DNA of 64,000 nt from Zingiber officinale (taxonomy: Eukaryota; Streptophyta; Magnoliopsida; Zingiberales; Zingiberaceae): contig NC_055996.1 of NCBI RefSeq assembly GCF_018446385.1, forward strand, positions 130,248,532-130,312,531. The letters run 5' to 3'. Positions within the stretch are counted from its first letter, which is position 1, and every line of letters begins with the position of its first letter. Under the pieces are notes generated by a model, which worked only from the letters and a program-made list of their open reading frames with translations, was not told the origin of the DNA and searched no databases. The position numbers and the translations under genes are program-made. This document shows, in pieces, positions 47,555 to 57,745 of this stretch.

Positions 47555-48293
47555 AACCGGGGTGGTTATTAATCCAAGACAATGACAACACTAGAAAAAA
47601 ACTCCTTTGTGTAGCTGGAGAAAGCTCTTACAATCTTTGAACGCTCAGACTATTGCTAGGAAGTTGATACAAGAGTTGATCTTCTATTTCCTAGCTCTAG
47701 AGACCTTTTTATAGCTCATGAAAACTCTATCCATAGCTCGAGGGCACCTCCCAAGGGTATGGAGGGTGTCTCCAGCGAGGCGGCAGCGGATAAAACTTTA
47801 TCCGTTGTGAACGGTCACTTTGGCCAGGTCGAGGGCGCCCTCCATGCCCTGCCTTCCATGTGGAGGGTGCCTCTCAAGGCATGGAGGGTGCCCTCCGCCT
47901 GAAGGTGGCGGAGGTGCTGGCTCGCTTTGGAGGCACCTTCAACACCTTGTTGAGGGCGCCTCTAGAAGTGTTCTCCAGCTCCTTTCACTCTTTTGTTGCT
48001 CCGATCATCTAGGTGATTGCGACAAACTGAAGTCCTCGAGCAGCCTTCCTCCCCGACTTCTCGTCCCTCGAACGTTGCGTACGTTCTTTTCTTCCATCGG
48101 TGTACTCTTCCACGGCACCTCGTCCCTCGGACGCACCGAGTCCATTGGCTCTCTCCCGTGTTGTCCTTCTCGCTAGTCGCGTTTTCCGCTCGACTTCCTG
48201 TGCTCGTGCACACTTAGACACAAGGGATTAAACCAAAACAAGACCTAACCTAACTTGGTTTATCACACCAAAAATAATTTTGAGGTTCCAACA
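47555..48293 (-). repeat. 5' LTR of element G, outer part
   Basis: Continues the LTR split by element J. GAGGGCGCCCTC (47831-47842), related GAGGGTGCC/GAGGCACC units and GCGGATAAAACTTTATCCG (47789-47807) lie just upstream, on the minus strand, of a TATAAAA box (47706-47712). Ends TTCCAACA at 48293. Confidence 0.8.
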
Positions 48294-49437
48294 TCTATAA
48301 ACTTCATATTGGCTGAAGAAAGAAATCCAGTTGAAGCCTAGCAGTGTTTTTCATGCCATATCACATTTTAGCAGCTCCTCCAACCTAAGGCAATGTACGC
48401 CTACACCAAATTAAGTTAAACAATACACATTTGCTAACAACAAAGAATATACAGCAGACCAATTGAATGAAATATGAGCAATTTGCAAAATCTTCACCAA
48501 AGCTCTCCAATCCAAGTTTAAAGAGCTACTTGGCATGCTTAGATATGCAAACAAGTAACAAAAGGCATTACGGTTGCAATGTGGCTTTTAACACTATAAC
48601 GAGAATTTGAGAAATAATTCAGTGAAGGAAATTGCATCTTTCTAGCATTCTTCTGTTAAAACTCCCTAACAAATTCAAATCTTACAAGTAAGAACTTTTG
48701 ATATCTGTCATGAACCAATAAACAACTAGCGAAGCGTTCCTTTTTTTTTTCCCCTTTTTTTTAAGAAACTAACAAAGGCACAGTGTCTTGGCTGTATAAT
48801 AAACTGCTATTAGATTTCCGCAGCTACAAGTTTTTTGGGAAACAACAATACGAGGCACCGTATCCTAGTGAGAAATTAGAAAAGGTTGACTATAAATCAT
48901 GAAGGAACTCAGATTTTAGGAGGCTGCTGAATTGACTGTAAATCATGACCGATCTAAGTTGATAATCTCAAAAGGGAAGAAAAAGAACATTTTTATTGGA
49001 TAAGAGGAGGCGAAATGACTCTAATTGGGACACACCTAACCTAAGGGCACAATACAATTTCGGCCAGGGTTCGCTGTAGAAGTCGTTCCATCTCCGGGAT
49101 CCGCATTCGATACCAAATGAACTCATCCACGATTCCATCCCTCCGTCCGAACCACCTCTTGTAAGATCCAGTATCGAAGTCTCCTCGATACTGGACTGAG
49201 GTGCCAAGTTCGAGCACCCCCTGCGTAGACTCTTTAAACAATCGAATCAGGGGTGCTCTGGTTATGACGTTGTACCCTTTATTGAGGTGCCAGGTTTGAG
49301 CACCCTTCTGCGCAGACTCTTATCAATTAAGTGATATTGTTCACCTAAAAATCCCTTCGGGGGATTCCAATAAGGGGCCGTTTCGGCGGTGGTGTCGGTC
49401 ACTATAAAAAATTTATCCATACAGATTTGTCCCCTCG
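48294..49437. other. Intergenic, no gene recognised
   Basis: T-run near 48741-48761. Two copies of TGAGGTGCCA-GTT-GAGCACCC...GCGCAGACTCTT at about 49198 and 49281. A minus-strand open stretch (49207-48968) shares EETSIL-coding sequence with 49640-49670. No family was recognised. Confidence 0.35.
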
Positions 49438-49640
49438 GATGGGTCTAGTGGCTAGCGCATGAAGTGTTGCCACCATGAGGTCTGGGGTTCGAATCTCGGC
49501 AAAACCGAGGTAAATGTCTCCCTTATGTGTTAGTTACTATTCCAAAGGCTAGTAGCCGCCCGTGATTTACCTCCTCCGAGTTGGCCCTGGGACGGGTAGG
49601 CGGGGGCGCTGGGGGCGAGCGTATTTACCTTTTGCCACCA
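49438..49640 (+). mobile_element. tRNA-derived SINE
   Basis: A-box-like TAGTGGCTAGC (49446-49456) and B box GGTTCGAATCT (49486-49496) about 30 bp apart, as in a Pol III promoter. The body continues CGTGATTTACCTCCTCCG and ends GGGGCGAGCGTATTTACCTT. The layout resembles plant Au-type SINEs. A related copy lies on the minus strand at 4275-4425. Confidence 0.75.
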
Positions 49641-49800
49641 GTATCGAAGTCTCCTCATACTGCGTCGCGAATACCCCCTCGCTCGCCTCAATCGCAGCCC
49701 TCACATCCTCGCACAATGTCTCGCTTCCGACCACGCACACCACCCTGATCTCCGCAGCCCCGTCAAGCACCTGCCTGACCGATCGGCCAAGTTGATCGGA
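49640..49800 (-). other. GC-rich open stretch, unidentified
   Basis: On the minus strand it encodes LDGAAEIRVVCVVGSETLCE and then DVRAAIEASEGVFATQYEET without stops. Not recognised. The overlap of its end (CCAGTATCGAAGTCTCCTC) with 49165-49185 hints at an exon remnant duplicated around the SINE. Confidence 0.3.
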
Positions 49801-50125
49801 CAAATTTTTAAAGGACTCCACTCCCCAGCTCTATCAGACACCACGAGGTCTATTCATCGTTCTCTCCCGATTGACCAAACTGATCAGACAGGTTCTCAAA
49901 GGGGCCCACCGCCGGCTCTGTCGGATATTCACGGGGATTTGCTCCCTGTTCTTTGCCGATCGGACAGACTCTCAAAAAGTTCTACTCCCCAATTATGCCG
50001 GACGCTCATGGAAGTCTACTCCCCATCTCTCCTGATCAGCCAAGCCAATCGGACAGACTCTTGAAGGATCCCATTCCCCGGCTCTCACAAACTCTCACGA
50101 GGATCTGTTGCTCGTTCTCTCTCAA
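49790..50125. repeat. Minisatellite (about 4 units of 75-95 bp)
   Basis: Repeated phrases: CCGATCGGACAGACTCTCAA-like, TCTACTCCCC-, GGACGCTCATGG/ACACCACGAGG and CTCCCTGTTCT/CATCGTTCTC. Diverged units, no frame conserved. Confidence 0.65.
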
Positions 50126-50222
50126 TCCGCTAAGCCGATCAAACAGGCTCTCATCGGGACAACACTATAATTTTTGTTAAGCCAATCAAACAGGCTCTCA
50201 TCGGGACAACACTATAGTTTTT
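50125..50222. repeat. Tandem duplication of about 47 bp
   Basis: AAGCC-ATCAAACAGGCTCTC followed by ATCGGGACAACACTATA-TTTTTGTT occurs twice in direct succession, with two differences. Confidence 0.9.
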
Positions 50223-50684
50223 GTTATATGGTTATTGATCTTGGTAATATGAACTTATTCATTTTAAATTTTTTATTTATTTATTTAACATGTTAATAAA
50301 GATTTTATTGATAAATATTATTTAAAAACATTAACAAGCTAAATCTTAAAACGTGTTCAATTAATTTAACCATTTATCCAAATTTATTCATTTAATTAAT
50401 CTTATATTTATTAAATGTACATAAATAAGCTCTCACTGAAACCAGCACATCAAATTATAGCTTTCAATTTTTTTTCAATGGACAGTGAAAATGGATCCTG
50501 TCAAAATGGCAATAAAAATCCAAGAGAAAATTTAATTTTACATACTATAAAATATACAGGGATATTCAACATTAGAGATGATTCATCGAAGCTTCCAAAT
50601 CCTTCTATCTAAAGAAGCTGCAGTTTGAATTTTTAATACCGCAAGGCCACAAGGTTTGATCTCTCCATGTATAGGAAAACCCTA
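50223..50684. other. AT-rich 3' flank of the PUR2 gene
   Basis: Presumed 3' UTR and terminator of the minus-strand gene that ends at 50685. No other feature seen. Confidence 0.5.
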
Positions 50685-53600
50685 TCACAGATTGTAGGTA
50701 AATTGCTTGACGTGAAGTGCTCTCCAGCCAATGTCATGGCGAAAGAATCCTTCAGGCCAATCCACTGCTTCCACAGCATCGTAAACTCTTTCTCTAGCTT
50801 CTTCAAGATCTTTGCCCCTGGCGGTAACCCCAAGGACACGACCACTAACAGCAATGAAATTGCCATCTGGGTCTATATCAGTGCCAGCATGAAAGATCTG
50901 AACTGCAGGTGAAAGCATTTCTGCCTCTTCAAGGTTTCTTATCTTGGTTCCTTTCTTGTAGGATCCAGGATAACCTTTGCTAGCCATTACCACCACCATT
51001 GCTGATCCAGGTGACCACTCTAATGAAACACTGCCCAATTCTCCCCTGCAAGCTGCAAGTAAAACTTGTGCCAGATCAGACTCCAAACGCATCATTAGAA
51101 CCTGTTTATCAAAAAAAAGGAAAAATAAATTGAAGTCACGTGTGGTCAACTTGTTAGCTCAAGAACCAATATAGCCAACGAAATATCATAAGAATTGAAC
51201 CTTATAAAATGCATGTGATCAACTATTAGTTATGTTTAGTTGCTAGAACATGATTTCAACCATCTCATGTCTTTAAAAAAATAAATAGAGTTCAACATCT
51301 TAGCAATGATCTCATTCTAATATAATATAGATGGGTAGAGATGAATTGAAAGTTTATATTACAAAAATGTTTTCCTAAATATTTTACTTCAAATACAACA
51401 ATACTAACCTGACATTCTGGATCCCCAAACCGCACATTGTACTCGATGAGTTTAGGCATTCCTGTTTTTTTCTCGATCATGAGTCCAGCATAAAGTACCC
51501 CAATAAATTTGTGACCCTCGGCTTCCATTCCCTTCACTGTTGGAAGGATTATTGAATCCATAACAATAGACTCGAGCTCTTTTGTGAGTATTGGTGCAGG
51601 GGAGTATGCACCCATTCCACCTGTATTTGGTCCAGTGTCACCATCTCCAATCCTTTTGTGATCCTGGGCAGATTCAAGAGGTATGGCAGTCTCACCATCT
51701 ACAAGAGCAAAGAAAGAAGCTTCCTCTCCTTCAAGAAATTCTTCTATGATAACTTGTGAACCAGCAGAACCAAATGCACCATCAACAAGCATAGAATCGA
51801 TGGCTTCATATGCCTCCTCTAAACTCATGGCCACAATCACTCCCTTCCCAGCAGCCAACCCATCTGCCTTCACAACAATAGGTGCACCTTGCTCCTTTAC
51901 ATATTGTTTTGCAAAGGAAGGATTGATAAAAGTTTGATACTGTATGGATGAGCAAACATGTAAATTAAAAAAATCAACAGGTAGAAAGATCTAAATTGAC
52001 AGAGAAACTAATTCTCACCAAAGATGAGAAATTCCTTGCTTTCATTTCAACAAAAAAAAATTGCATGATTTTCTTTTAGGACGAAATTAGAGACAGACAT
52101 AACAGTTTAAAAATTTAAAATCAGCTCTATGTACATAATAATTCTATGCTACCCTCAATGCAAATTTAGCGCATGTAATACACAGATGTATTTAGATAAT
52201 TAAAAAAAACAACATACGGAACATCAAATGAGAAATTTCAAAAATAACAAATTAGGATTTTCATAACAATGTGAGAAAAAATGATTAACAAACCTTTGCT
52301 GTAGGGATGTCATATTTATCACATAACTTCTTCATGAAATCTTTCGATCCTTCTAGTGCTGCAGCTTTTGCTGATGGGCCAAAAGTAGGGATCCCAACCT
52401 TGACAAGATCATCAGCAAGACCAACCACTAGAGGAGCTTCGGGACCAACAACCACCAATCCAACACCCCATCTTTGGCAAAAGGAAATCACTGCTTTGCT
52501 ATCAAGAATGTTTAGGTCTGGTATGCAGGTGGCATTCCCAGACTGGGAAATTCCAGCATTACCTGGGGCACAGAAAACTACATCACAGGATGGAGATCGC
52601 TGCAAGGCATAGCAAAGTGCATGTTCCCTTCCACCGCCACCAATGACAAGAACCACCACTCTATCCTCTAACCAAGAAATATAAAATTAAGATTCAATCT
52701 TCTGAAATATAAAGCAAGATAAATGCTATGAGTATGAATAAAATAACATGAATGAGATAATGCTTCAACATAAATTCAAACAAACCAACAACAAGTCAAA
52801 TCACATGCATGACTGACTTATGTTAACCGGAAAAACAGGAAAATATTGATAATTATGAAATAAATAGTCAGACATTATTGACTGTGATGACTTGAACATG
52901 GGTTGTTTGGAAATGCGCCCGGTCTCTTACCACCACACCAAGCCTTGGGGGGGGCAATTCTACGTCTCTCACTAAAATGATAGAAAGTGGAGGTGGCTCT
53001 TTGCTATATCTTCCTTAGTGATTTGCTCATTTTAGTTCCAGACAGAGAGCTCTTCACTGAAAATTCATAGATTACTTAGTAATAACAGCAAGAATTACGT
53101 CTACAAAATTTGTGGTATAAATGGCATCAAATGGGCATACTTGTTGTGGGCACTAGAACTACATGGTCGGAAGCACTAAATCTAGTTATAAATGTGATTC
53201 TGAAATTGTTTGACTCGATTGATCATCTAAGCAAAACTATAACATATTGGCGTTAAGTAACTTAAAGATAATGAGATCAAAACCAAAGTCTTATAAGATA
53301 TTCCAGAGAAGCGAGTTTGACTGGTACAAAGTAGTCAGGAAAATTTTGATATTAGGACCAATTCACTATGCAAAAAATTTCCTTACAACTCAAATGCATA
53401 GTAATGTAACAAATTAACCTCGTTTCATATATTCCACCGCTTCCTATAGCATCAAAAGGTTGCTCTAAAACACACATCGTCAGAAAAACCACAAGCAATC
53501 GATCAAAAGGGCAAAAAATTGCAGTTTCTCACCGAAACAATTCGAGCTTCCGTTGCCACCGCGCGTACCGGAAATATCATCAGATTCATCGGCAACCGAA

Positions 53601-53797
53601 GCCCTAACGACGAAGTTCCACCGAGGCAACGATGTAGGCGATCCCTGAGCACAGCCGGTGGAGGCAAATATCGTACCCCAAGCCCGATAACTCCGGAAGC
53701 AAAGCGAAGAAGCCGAACCACCGCAAACAAGATGCCGACCAGGTTCACTGGCCGGAAACCTCAACGAGCTCCCAACATTGCAAGCAGCGGAAGCCAT
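50685..53797 (-). CDS. PUR2: Phosphoribosylamine-glycine ligase (GAR synthetase), plastid-type, four exons
   Basis: Second step of de novo purine synthesis: ATP-dependent joining of phosphoribosylamine and glycine to give GAR. In plants it is targeted to plastids (and mitochondria). Exons: 53797-53533, 52667-52294, 51939-51409 and 51101-50685, with consistent phases and GT-AG borders, giving 528 residues (close to the Arabidopsis enzyme). The first ~90 residues are a Ser/Arg-rich transit-peptide-like leader. Motifs: [35 protein letters not shown]-grasp [24 protein letters not shown], and the GARS signature RFGDPECQ. The C-terminal domain has [12 protein letters not shown] and [12 protein letters not shown] chose MASAAC as start. 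An in-frame upstream Met at 53959 would add about 54 residues with no transit-peptide character. No disruption seen. Confidence 0.95.
52885..52950 (-). repeat. tRNA/SINE-like fragment in PUR2 intron 1
   Basis: On the minus strand CCAAGGCTTGGTGTGGTGGT followed by AAGAGACCGGGCGC and a GTTCAAGTC B-box-like end. Suggests a short tRNA-derived remnant. The rest of the intron (52668-53532) shows nothing notable. Confidence 0.35.
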
Positions 53798-54240
53798 AGA
53801 TGGGCAAGCGTCAAGCACAAACAAGAAGTCAATAACAGTAAATCCTTCGAAGATCGTTGCGGTTTTAGGGTTTCGGGCTTTGGGGGAAAGTTCGACGATG
53901 GCTTTGGGGAGAGATACCCAAACGGCCAAACCCCAAGTATTTATTCTGATTGACGTCAAATTTATTTCTTTATTTAAATGTCAAAAGGTTAAAAAAAAAG
54001 AGAGGAGAAAGTATAATTTAATTAATTTATTTTTAAATTTTATAATTTGATTATTAGACATCTTAGTAAAACATGCTTTTGGTAATTCTTTCTATTAAAA
54101 GACGTAAAAGAATTTACTTTTTACAAAAAAAAAAAAAACATTTTGTAAGTACGTCTAGTTTGGTAGTTATTAAAATACAAATTGATTTACAAATTTTAAA
54201 TTAGCACCCATTGATTTAAAGCTATCTACCTTTTATAAAA
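53798..54240. other. PUR2 5' flank
   Basis: Upstream of the chosen start on the minus strand. The GC-rich 53798-53960 stretch may be 5' UTR; beyond it AT-rich with an A-run at 54125-54139. No TATA box assigned. Confidence 0.4.
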
Positions 54241-54440
54241 TTGGATCATTGAAATATGGTACTAGGGATCCTCTGATCCGTAATTTACGGATCAGAGGAT
54301 GATCCAGTGTATGAGAATCATTGATTTAGATAGAGGTCATTTTTAAGTTAATAGGGTCTATCTAAATTAATGGTCTATAATAATGGATCATTCCCTGATC
54401 TACAAATTACGGTCCAGAAGATCTGTCCTCGAAATATGAC
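54240..54440. repeat. Foldback MITE-like segment with a perfect 31-nt palindrome
   Basis: 54269-54299 is TCCTCTGATCCGTAA-T-TTACGGATCAGAGGA, a perfect 15-bp inverted pair. A second, weaker inverted layer exists: GATTTAGATAGA (about 54333) against TCTATCTAAATTA (about 54358), and GGATCATC (54299) against GATCATTCC (54396). Probably a degenerate MITE; ends not fixed. Confidence 0.6.
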
Positions 54441-55385
54441 TCCAAGCTGATTTGCAAATTAAACTATCCCTGCTTTAAAAATCTAATCACAGATTAATAT
54501 TATTCATGGATTTGAGATTATCATATATCAATTTACTTTTGGTCCAAAAATCAACCTATGTAATGATTTTTTTTTAAAACTAATTAACCTGACTATCCCG
54601 ACACTACGTACTCATCGAATTCGAGAAACACGAATTCAAAGTATCTTTGGATTGAAATTCTTGAGATGAAGTCACACAACATCAACTATTTAATTGAGAA
54701 AGAAGATGTCTTTCTTGTTGGTTGTAACGAGGGAAGAACACAATAGAAGATCAAGATCTGTTTCAAATATCTTGATTGGGACACAACTTTAAATCATGCA
54801 AATCCAACTATAATTCAGATAAAAAGCTTGGTCTAACATCATTAGAGCACAAGCTCTTATGCCATATATGTTATTTATAACCCATAGGATAAGGTTGAGT
54901 TGATTAGTAGCAGAATTGTTATTATAAGATAAGGGTTCAAATTTGAATAAAATCGAGGAAAAAAAATTCTCTTCCATATTGACCAACTACAATTTCTCGA
55001 TTTATTTTTTCACAAATAATTTCTCGATTTATTTTTTCACAAATAATTATAGTGCTGATCGTGCAAAACTGATGAAATAACGGATTTCACTTTGTACTAT
55101 CATATTAATTCCAATGTGTCACACTATTGTGAATGAACATGTTTAATTTATTGATCGTGTTCAAAAGGTTTTTTTTTTATAAAAAAAACAAAACAAAATA
55201 TGGGAGGGCCACATGAGTGCCCTCCCATGTTTTTTAACTAAAAATATTTTAAATTTTAAAATAAAAAACAACAAATTTATTTTAAATTTTAAAATTAAAA
55301 ATCAACAAATAAAATTAAATTAGTGATATATTTTTTAATGTAGTTAAAATAAAAAAATTAAACAGCTAGTTAATGGCCAGTATAT
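54441..55385. other. AT-rich intergenic DNA
   Basis: Contains a tandem duplication of about 27 bp (ATTTCTCGATTTATTTTTTC ACAAATA) at about 54991-55046. No gene seen. Confidence 0.5.
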
Positions 55386-55394
55386 CTACACAAC

Positions 55395-55602
55395 GAGTTC
55401 GGATTCTCTGTTCTCAAATTTTTCTGTCCTCGTGTCCTTTTGTCGATCGGACAGACCATATTACATCTCAAGGATACCTTGCACATCACGAGAATACTAC
55501 ACACTTCTTAAGGATGCCATGATACCTTGAGATGTAATATGGTTCGTCCGATTGGCATGGGATATGTGGACAGAGAAATTTGGGGACAGAAGATCTGAAC
55601 TG
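55395..55602. mobile_element. Mutator-type MITE with 9-bp target duplication
   Basis: Perfect 9-bp repeats CTACACAAC at 55386-55394 and 55603-55611. Termini GAGTTCGGATTCTCTGTTCT and (reversed) CAGTTCAGATCTTCTGTCCC continue as an inverted repeat through AAATTTCTCTGTCC and ATTACATCTCAAGG, so the 208-bp element is nearly one long hairpin. No coding capacity. Confidence 0.85.
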
Positions 55603-55929
55603 CTACACAACAGTTAGTAAATTCACACAACGACTAGTTAACTAATTTTTTAATAAAAAAATAAATTAAATTTTCATCTATTACTTATTACCTTACATAA
55701 CTTATTTCAATCATACAAATACCTAAATCCCTCTAAAAATAACAAGTATTTTTTAGAAAATGCTTCTTCCCAAAATTCACAAATTCCACTAAATTATCTA
55801 CATTTTCCATATCTACCAAATTATCCACATAATTCATACCTACCAAATAATTCATATGGATCATATCCAGCAAATTATCCATATCCATAAAATTATCCAT
55901 CTAATCAACATGTAACCGGTATGTCTTTT

Positions 55930-56768
55930 ACATCTCCTACGTAAAATGAGCCATTTACTTTGGAGTAAGATTGAAGATGAGGTTTTAGCGAGAACATTTG
56001 TCACTGTTAGTGATGATCTTATCATCAGAAATTATCAAAAGGTGGATGCTTTCTTGAATGTGTTGCAAGCTACTACAATGAAAATAGTTCTCCAGGTACA
56101 CCCAGCAGAATTGTAAGTGTCATACGATTGCACTGACACAATACCATTCAAAAAAAGGTATATCACTTCAACGCAAATTACAATAGTGTTTATAGTGCTT
56201 ATCATAGAGGTCATAGTGATGAGGATATATTACGGCTTGCGTATGAAAAATATCGTAAGAAAAATAACGGCATATATTGCATTTAATTTCAAGCATGTAT
56301 GGAGAATCGTAAAAATCCGTCTAATGTTTACTCCACGGTCCGTTGATCACCTTTGTTGGCACGAAGAAGACAAGGACCTCAGAGTCAGGGGCAAGCAACA
56401 CCTTATCTAACAAAGATGTGAGTCTAGATGTAGACCTAAATGAAGAAGAAACTCATCCAATGGGTCAAAAGGCAACAAAAAAGAAAGGAAAAAGGCAAAA
56501 TAAAATTGGACATTGAAGGTATGACAAAAAATTTGGACAATATATTTGTAAAGCTTACTGAGTATACAAGCGCAAAAATGGTTGAAGTTGAAATGAAACA
56601 AAAACAACTCAAAGTTGAGGAGATGAAAGCAAAAGTTGTCAAGATGAAAGCAAAAGCTACCTTAGCCAAAGCTTAACTAAAGGAATATGCAATCCTTTTG
56701 AAGGAGACTTTGCATGACAGAGGAGCAACTTATCATCCACGAAAATCTACATCAAGGGATTAGGGGGA
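55930..56768 (+). pseudogene. Harbinger-associated (NAM-associated / Myb-SANT-like) protein remnant
   Basis: Broken frames on the plus strand. A PIF/Harbinger ORF1-like middle reads SAYHRGHSDEDILRLAYEKY (about 56190-56250). The C-terminal part (56500-56676) reads EGMTKNLDNIFVKLTEYTSA KMVEVEMKQKQL, matching the NAM-associated C-terminal coiled coil, then KEYAILLKETLHDRG. Stops and a missing segment between them show it is dead. Element D is inserted at its 3' end at GATAG (56769-56773). Confidence 0.75.
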
Positions 56769-56773
56769 GATAG

Positions 56774-57690
56774 TGTTGGAACCCCAAGGTGTTTTGATAT
56801 GATCAAACAAGTTAAGTTAGGTCATGTTTTGTCTAACCCTTGTGTCTAAGTGTGCAGGAGCTTAGGAACACAGGAAGTCGAGCGAAGACGCGGCTAAATA
56901 GAAGGACGACACGGGGAGAGAGCCGACGGGCTCGGTGCGTCCGAGGGACGAGGTGACCGCGGAAGAGTACACTGGTGGATGAGAAGAACATGCGCGACGT
57001 TTGAGGGACGAGAAATCGGGAAGGAAGGCTGCTCGAGGAGAAGGCCGGAACTTGGGTTTGGGTGAGCCCTATTCCGGATGGCCAAGATCATCCAAACTAG
57101 CAGAATCGGAGTTGAAGACCCGGACCGAGACGAGCCGAACCAAAGCAGAGCTACCGGACGGAAAAAGTCAACCAGAGTTGACTTTTGGGGGCCGGGGCGC
57201 CCGGAACTGACCGGGGCACCCGGACCCCTTCGGGGTGCTCGGAACGTACCGGGCGCCCGGAGCGAAGATTTTGACCAGATTGAGTTTTGACTCGATCTGA
57301 TCGTTGGGGGATAAATTTTTATCCCCCCAGGGTGCCCGGACTCTTCAGGGCGCCCAGACCAGTGCTATAAATATAGCACTGATTAGCACAGATCTTTCAA
57401 CTCACTTGTAATCAGTTTCTTAGTGCTTAACTCTTTTTTCTGTGCTCTCAACGCTATAAAGAGACTACTCCACCCAAAGGAGATCGTTTGATAGTGCACC
57501 GTATTCATCTTGGATTAGCAATCTTCTGATTGCAAACCAAGTAAATCTCTTGTCTCTGATTTCTTTAATTAGTCTCTTCTTTTTATTATTACAAGTGTCT
57601 GTTAATTAGTCGATATATCCGAGAAAGGTTAGATTTTTATTTCAAGGCAATTCACCCCTCCCCTCTTACCGGCCTCCAAAGGGACCAACA
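56774..57690 (+). repeat. 5' LTR of element D
   Basis: GGGCGCCC at 57195-57202, 57251-57258 and 57348-57355, with variants between. A GGGGGATAAA...TTATCCCCCC inverted pair lies at about 57305-57328. The TATA box lies inside the hairpin AGTGCTATAAATATAGCACT (57361-57380; 9-bp arms, 2-nt centre). Confidence 0.9.
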
Positions 57691-57745
57691 AGTGGTATCA
57701 GAGCAAGGGGCTTTAGGAGGACTAACCGCCAATCGAAGCAACGAG

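Larger units (their letters stand above)
30803..48293 (-). mobile_element. Element G: gag-only LTR retrotransposon carrying three nested elements (F, H, J)
   Basis: Own sequence is in pieces: 30803-30950 (truncated 3' LTR), 30951-31002, 34890-35757, 39232-40377 (gag and primer-binding site), and a 5' LTR 40378-40529 plus 47555-48293. Pieces 34890-35757 and 39232-40325 join into one gag (…NEIDKVSK then SLPPNKLFKFVKLL…), which shows they belong to one element split by H. The primer-binding-site complement GGCTCTGATACC is at about 40363-40374. G is the oldest in the stack; F, H and J inserted later. Confidence 0.8.

Noticed and set aside
48009-48221. Arg/Glu-rich open frames in LTRs (also 34450-34812, 57001-57210, 59916-60311)
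   Set aside because: All derive from the same conserved LTR stretch after CTTGTGTCTAAGTGTGCAGG; open in several elements by homology but broken in others, with no known domain.
53798-53959. Upstream in-frame Met at 53959 as the PUR2 start
   Set aside because: The added residues do not look like a transit peptide, and the internal MASAAC start gives a length close to known plant enzymes.
53519-54050. Plus-strand open frames over PUR2 exon 1
   Set aside because: Antisense to the transit-peptide exon of PUR2; no domain recognised.
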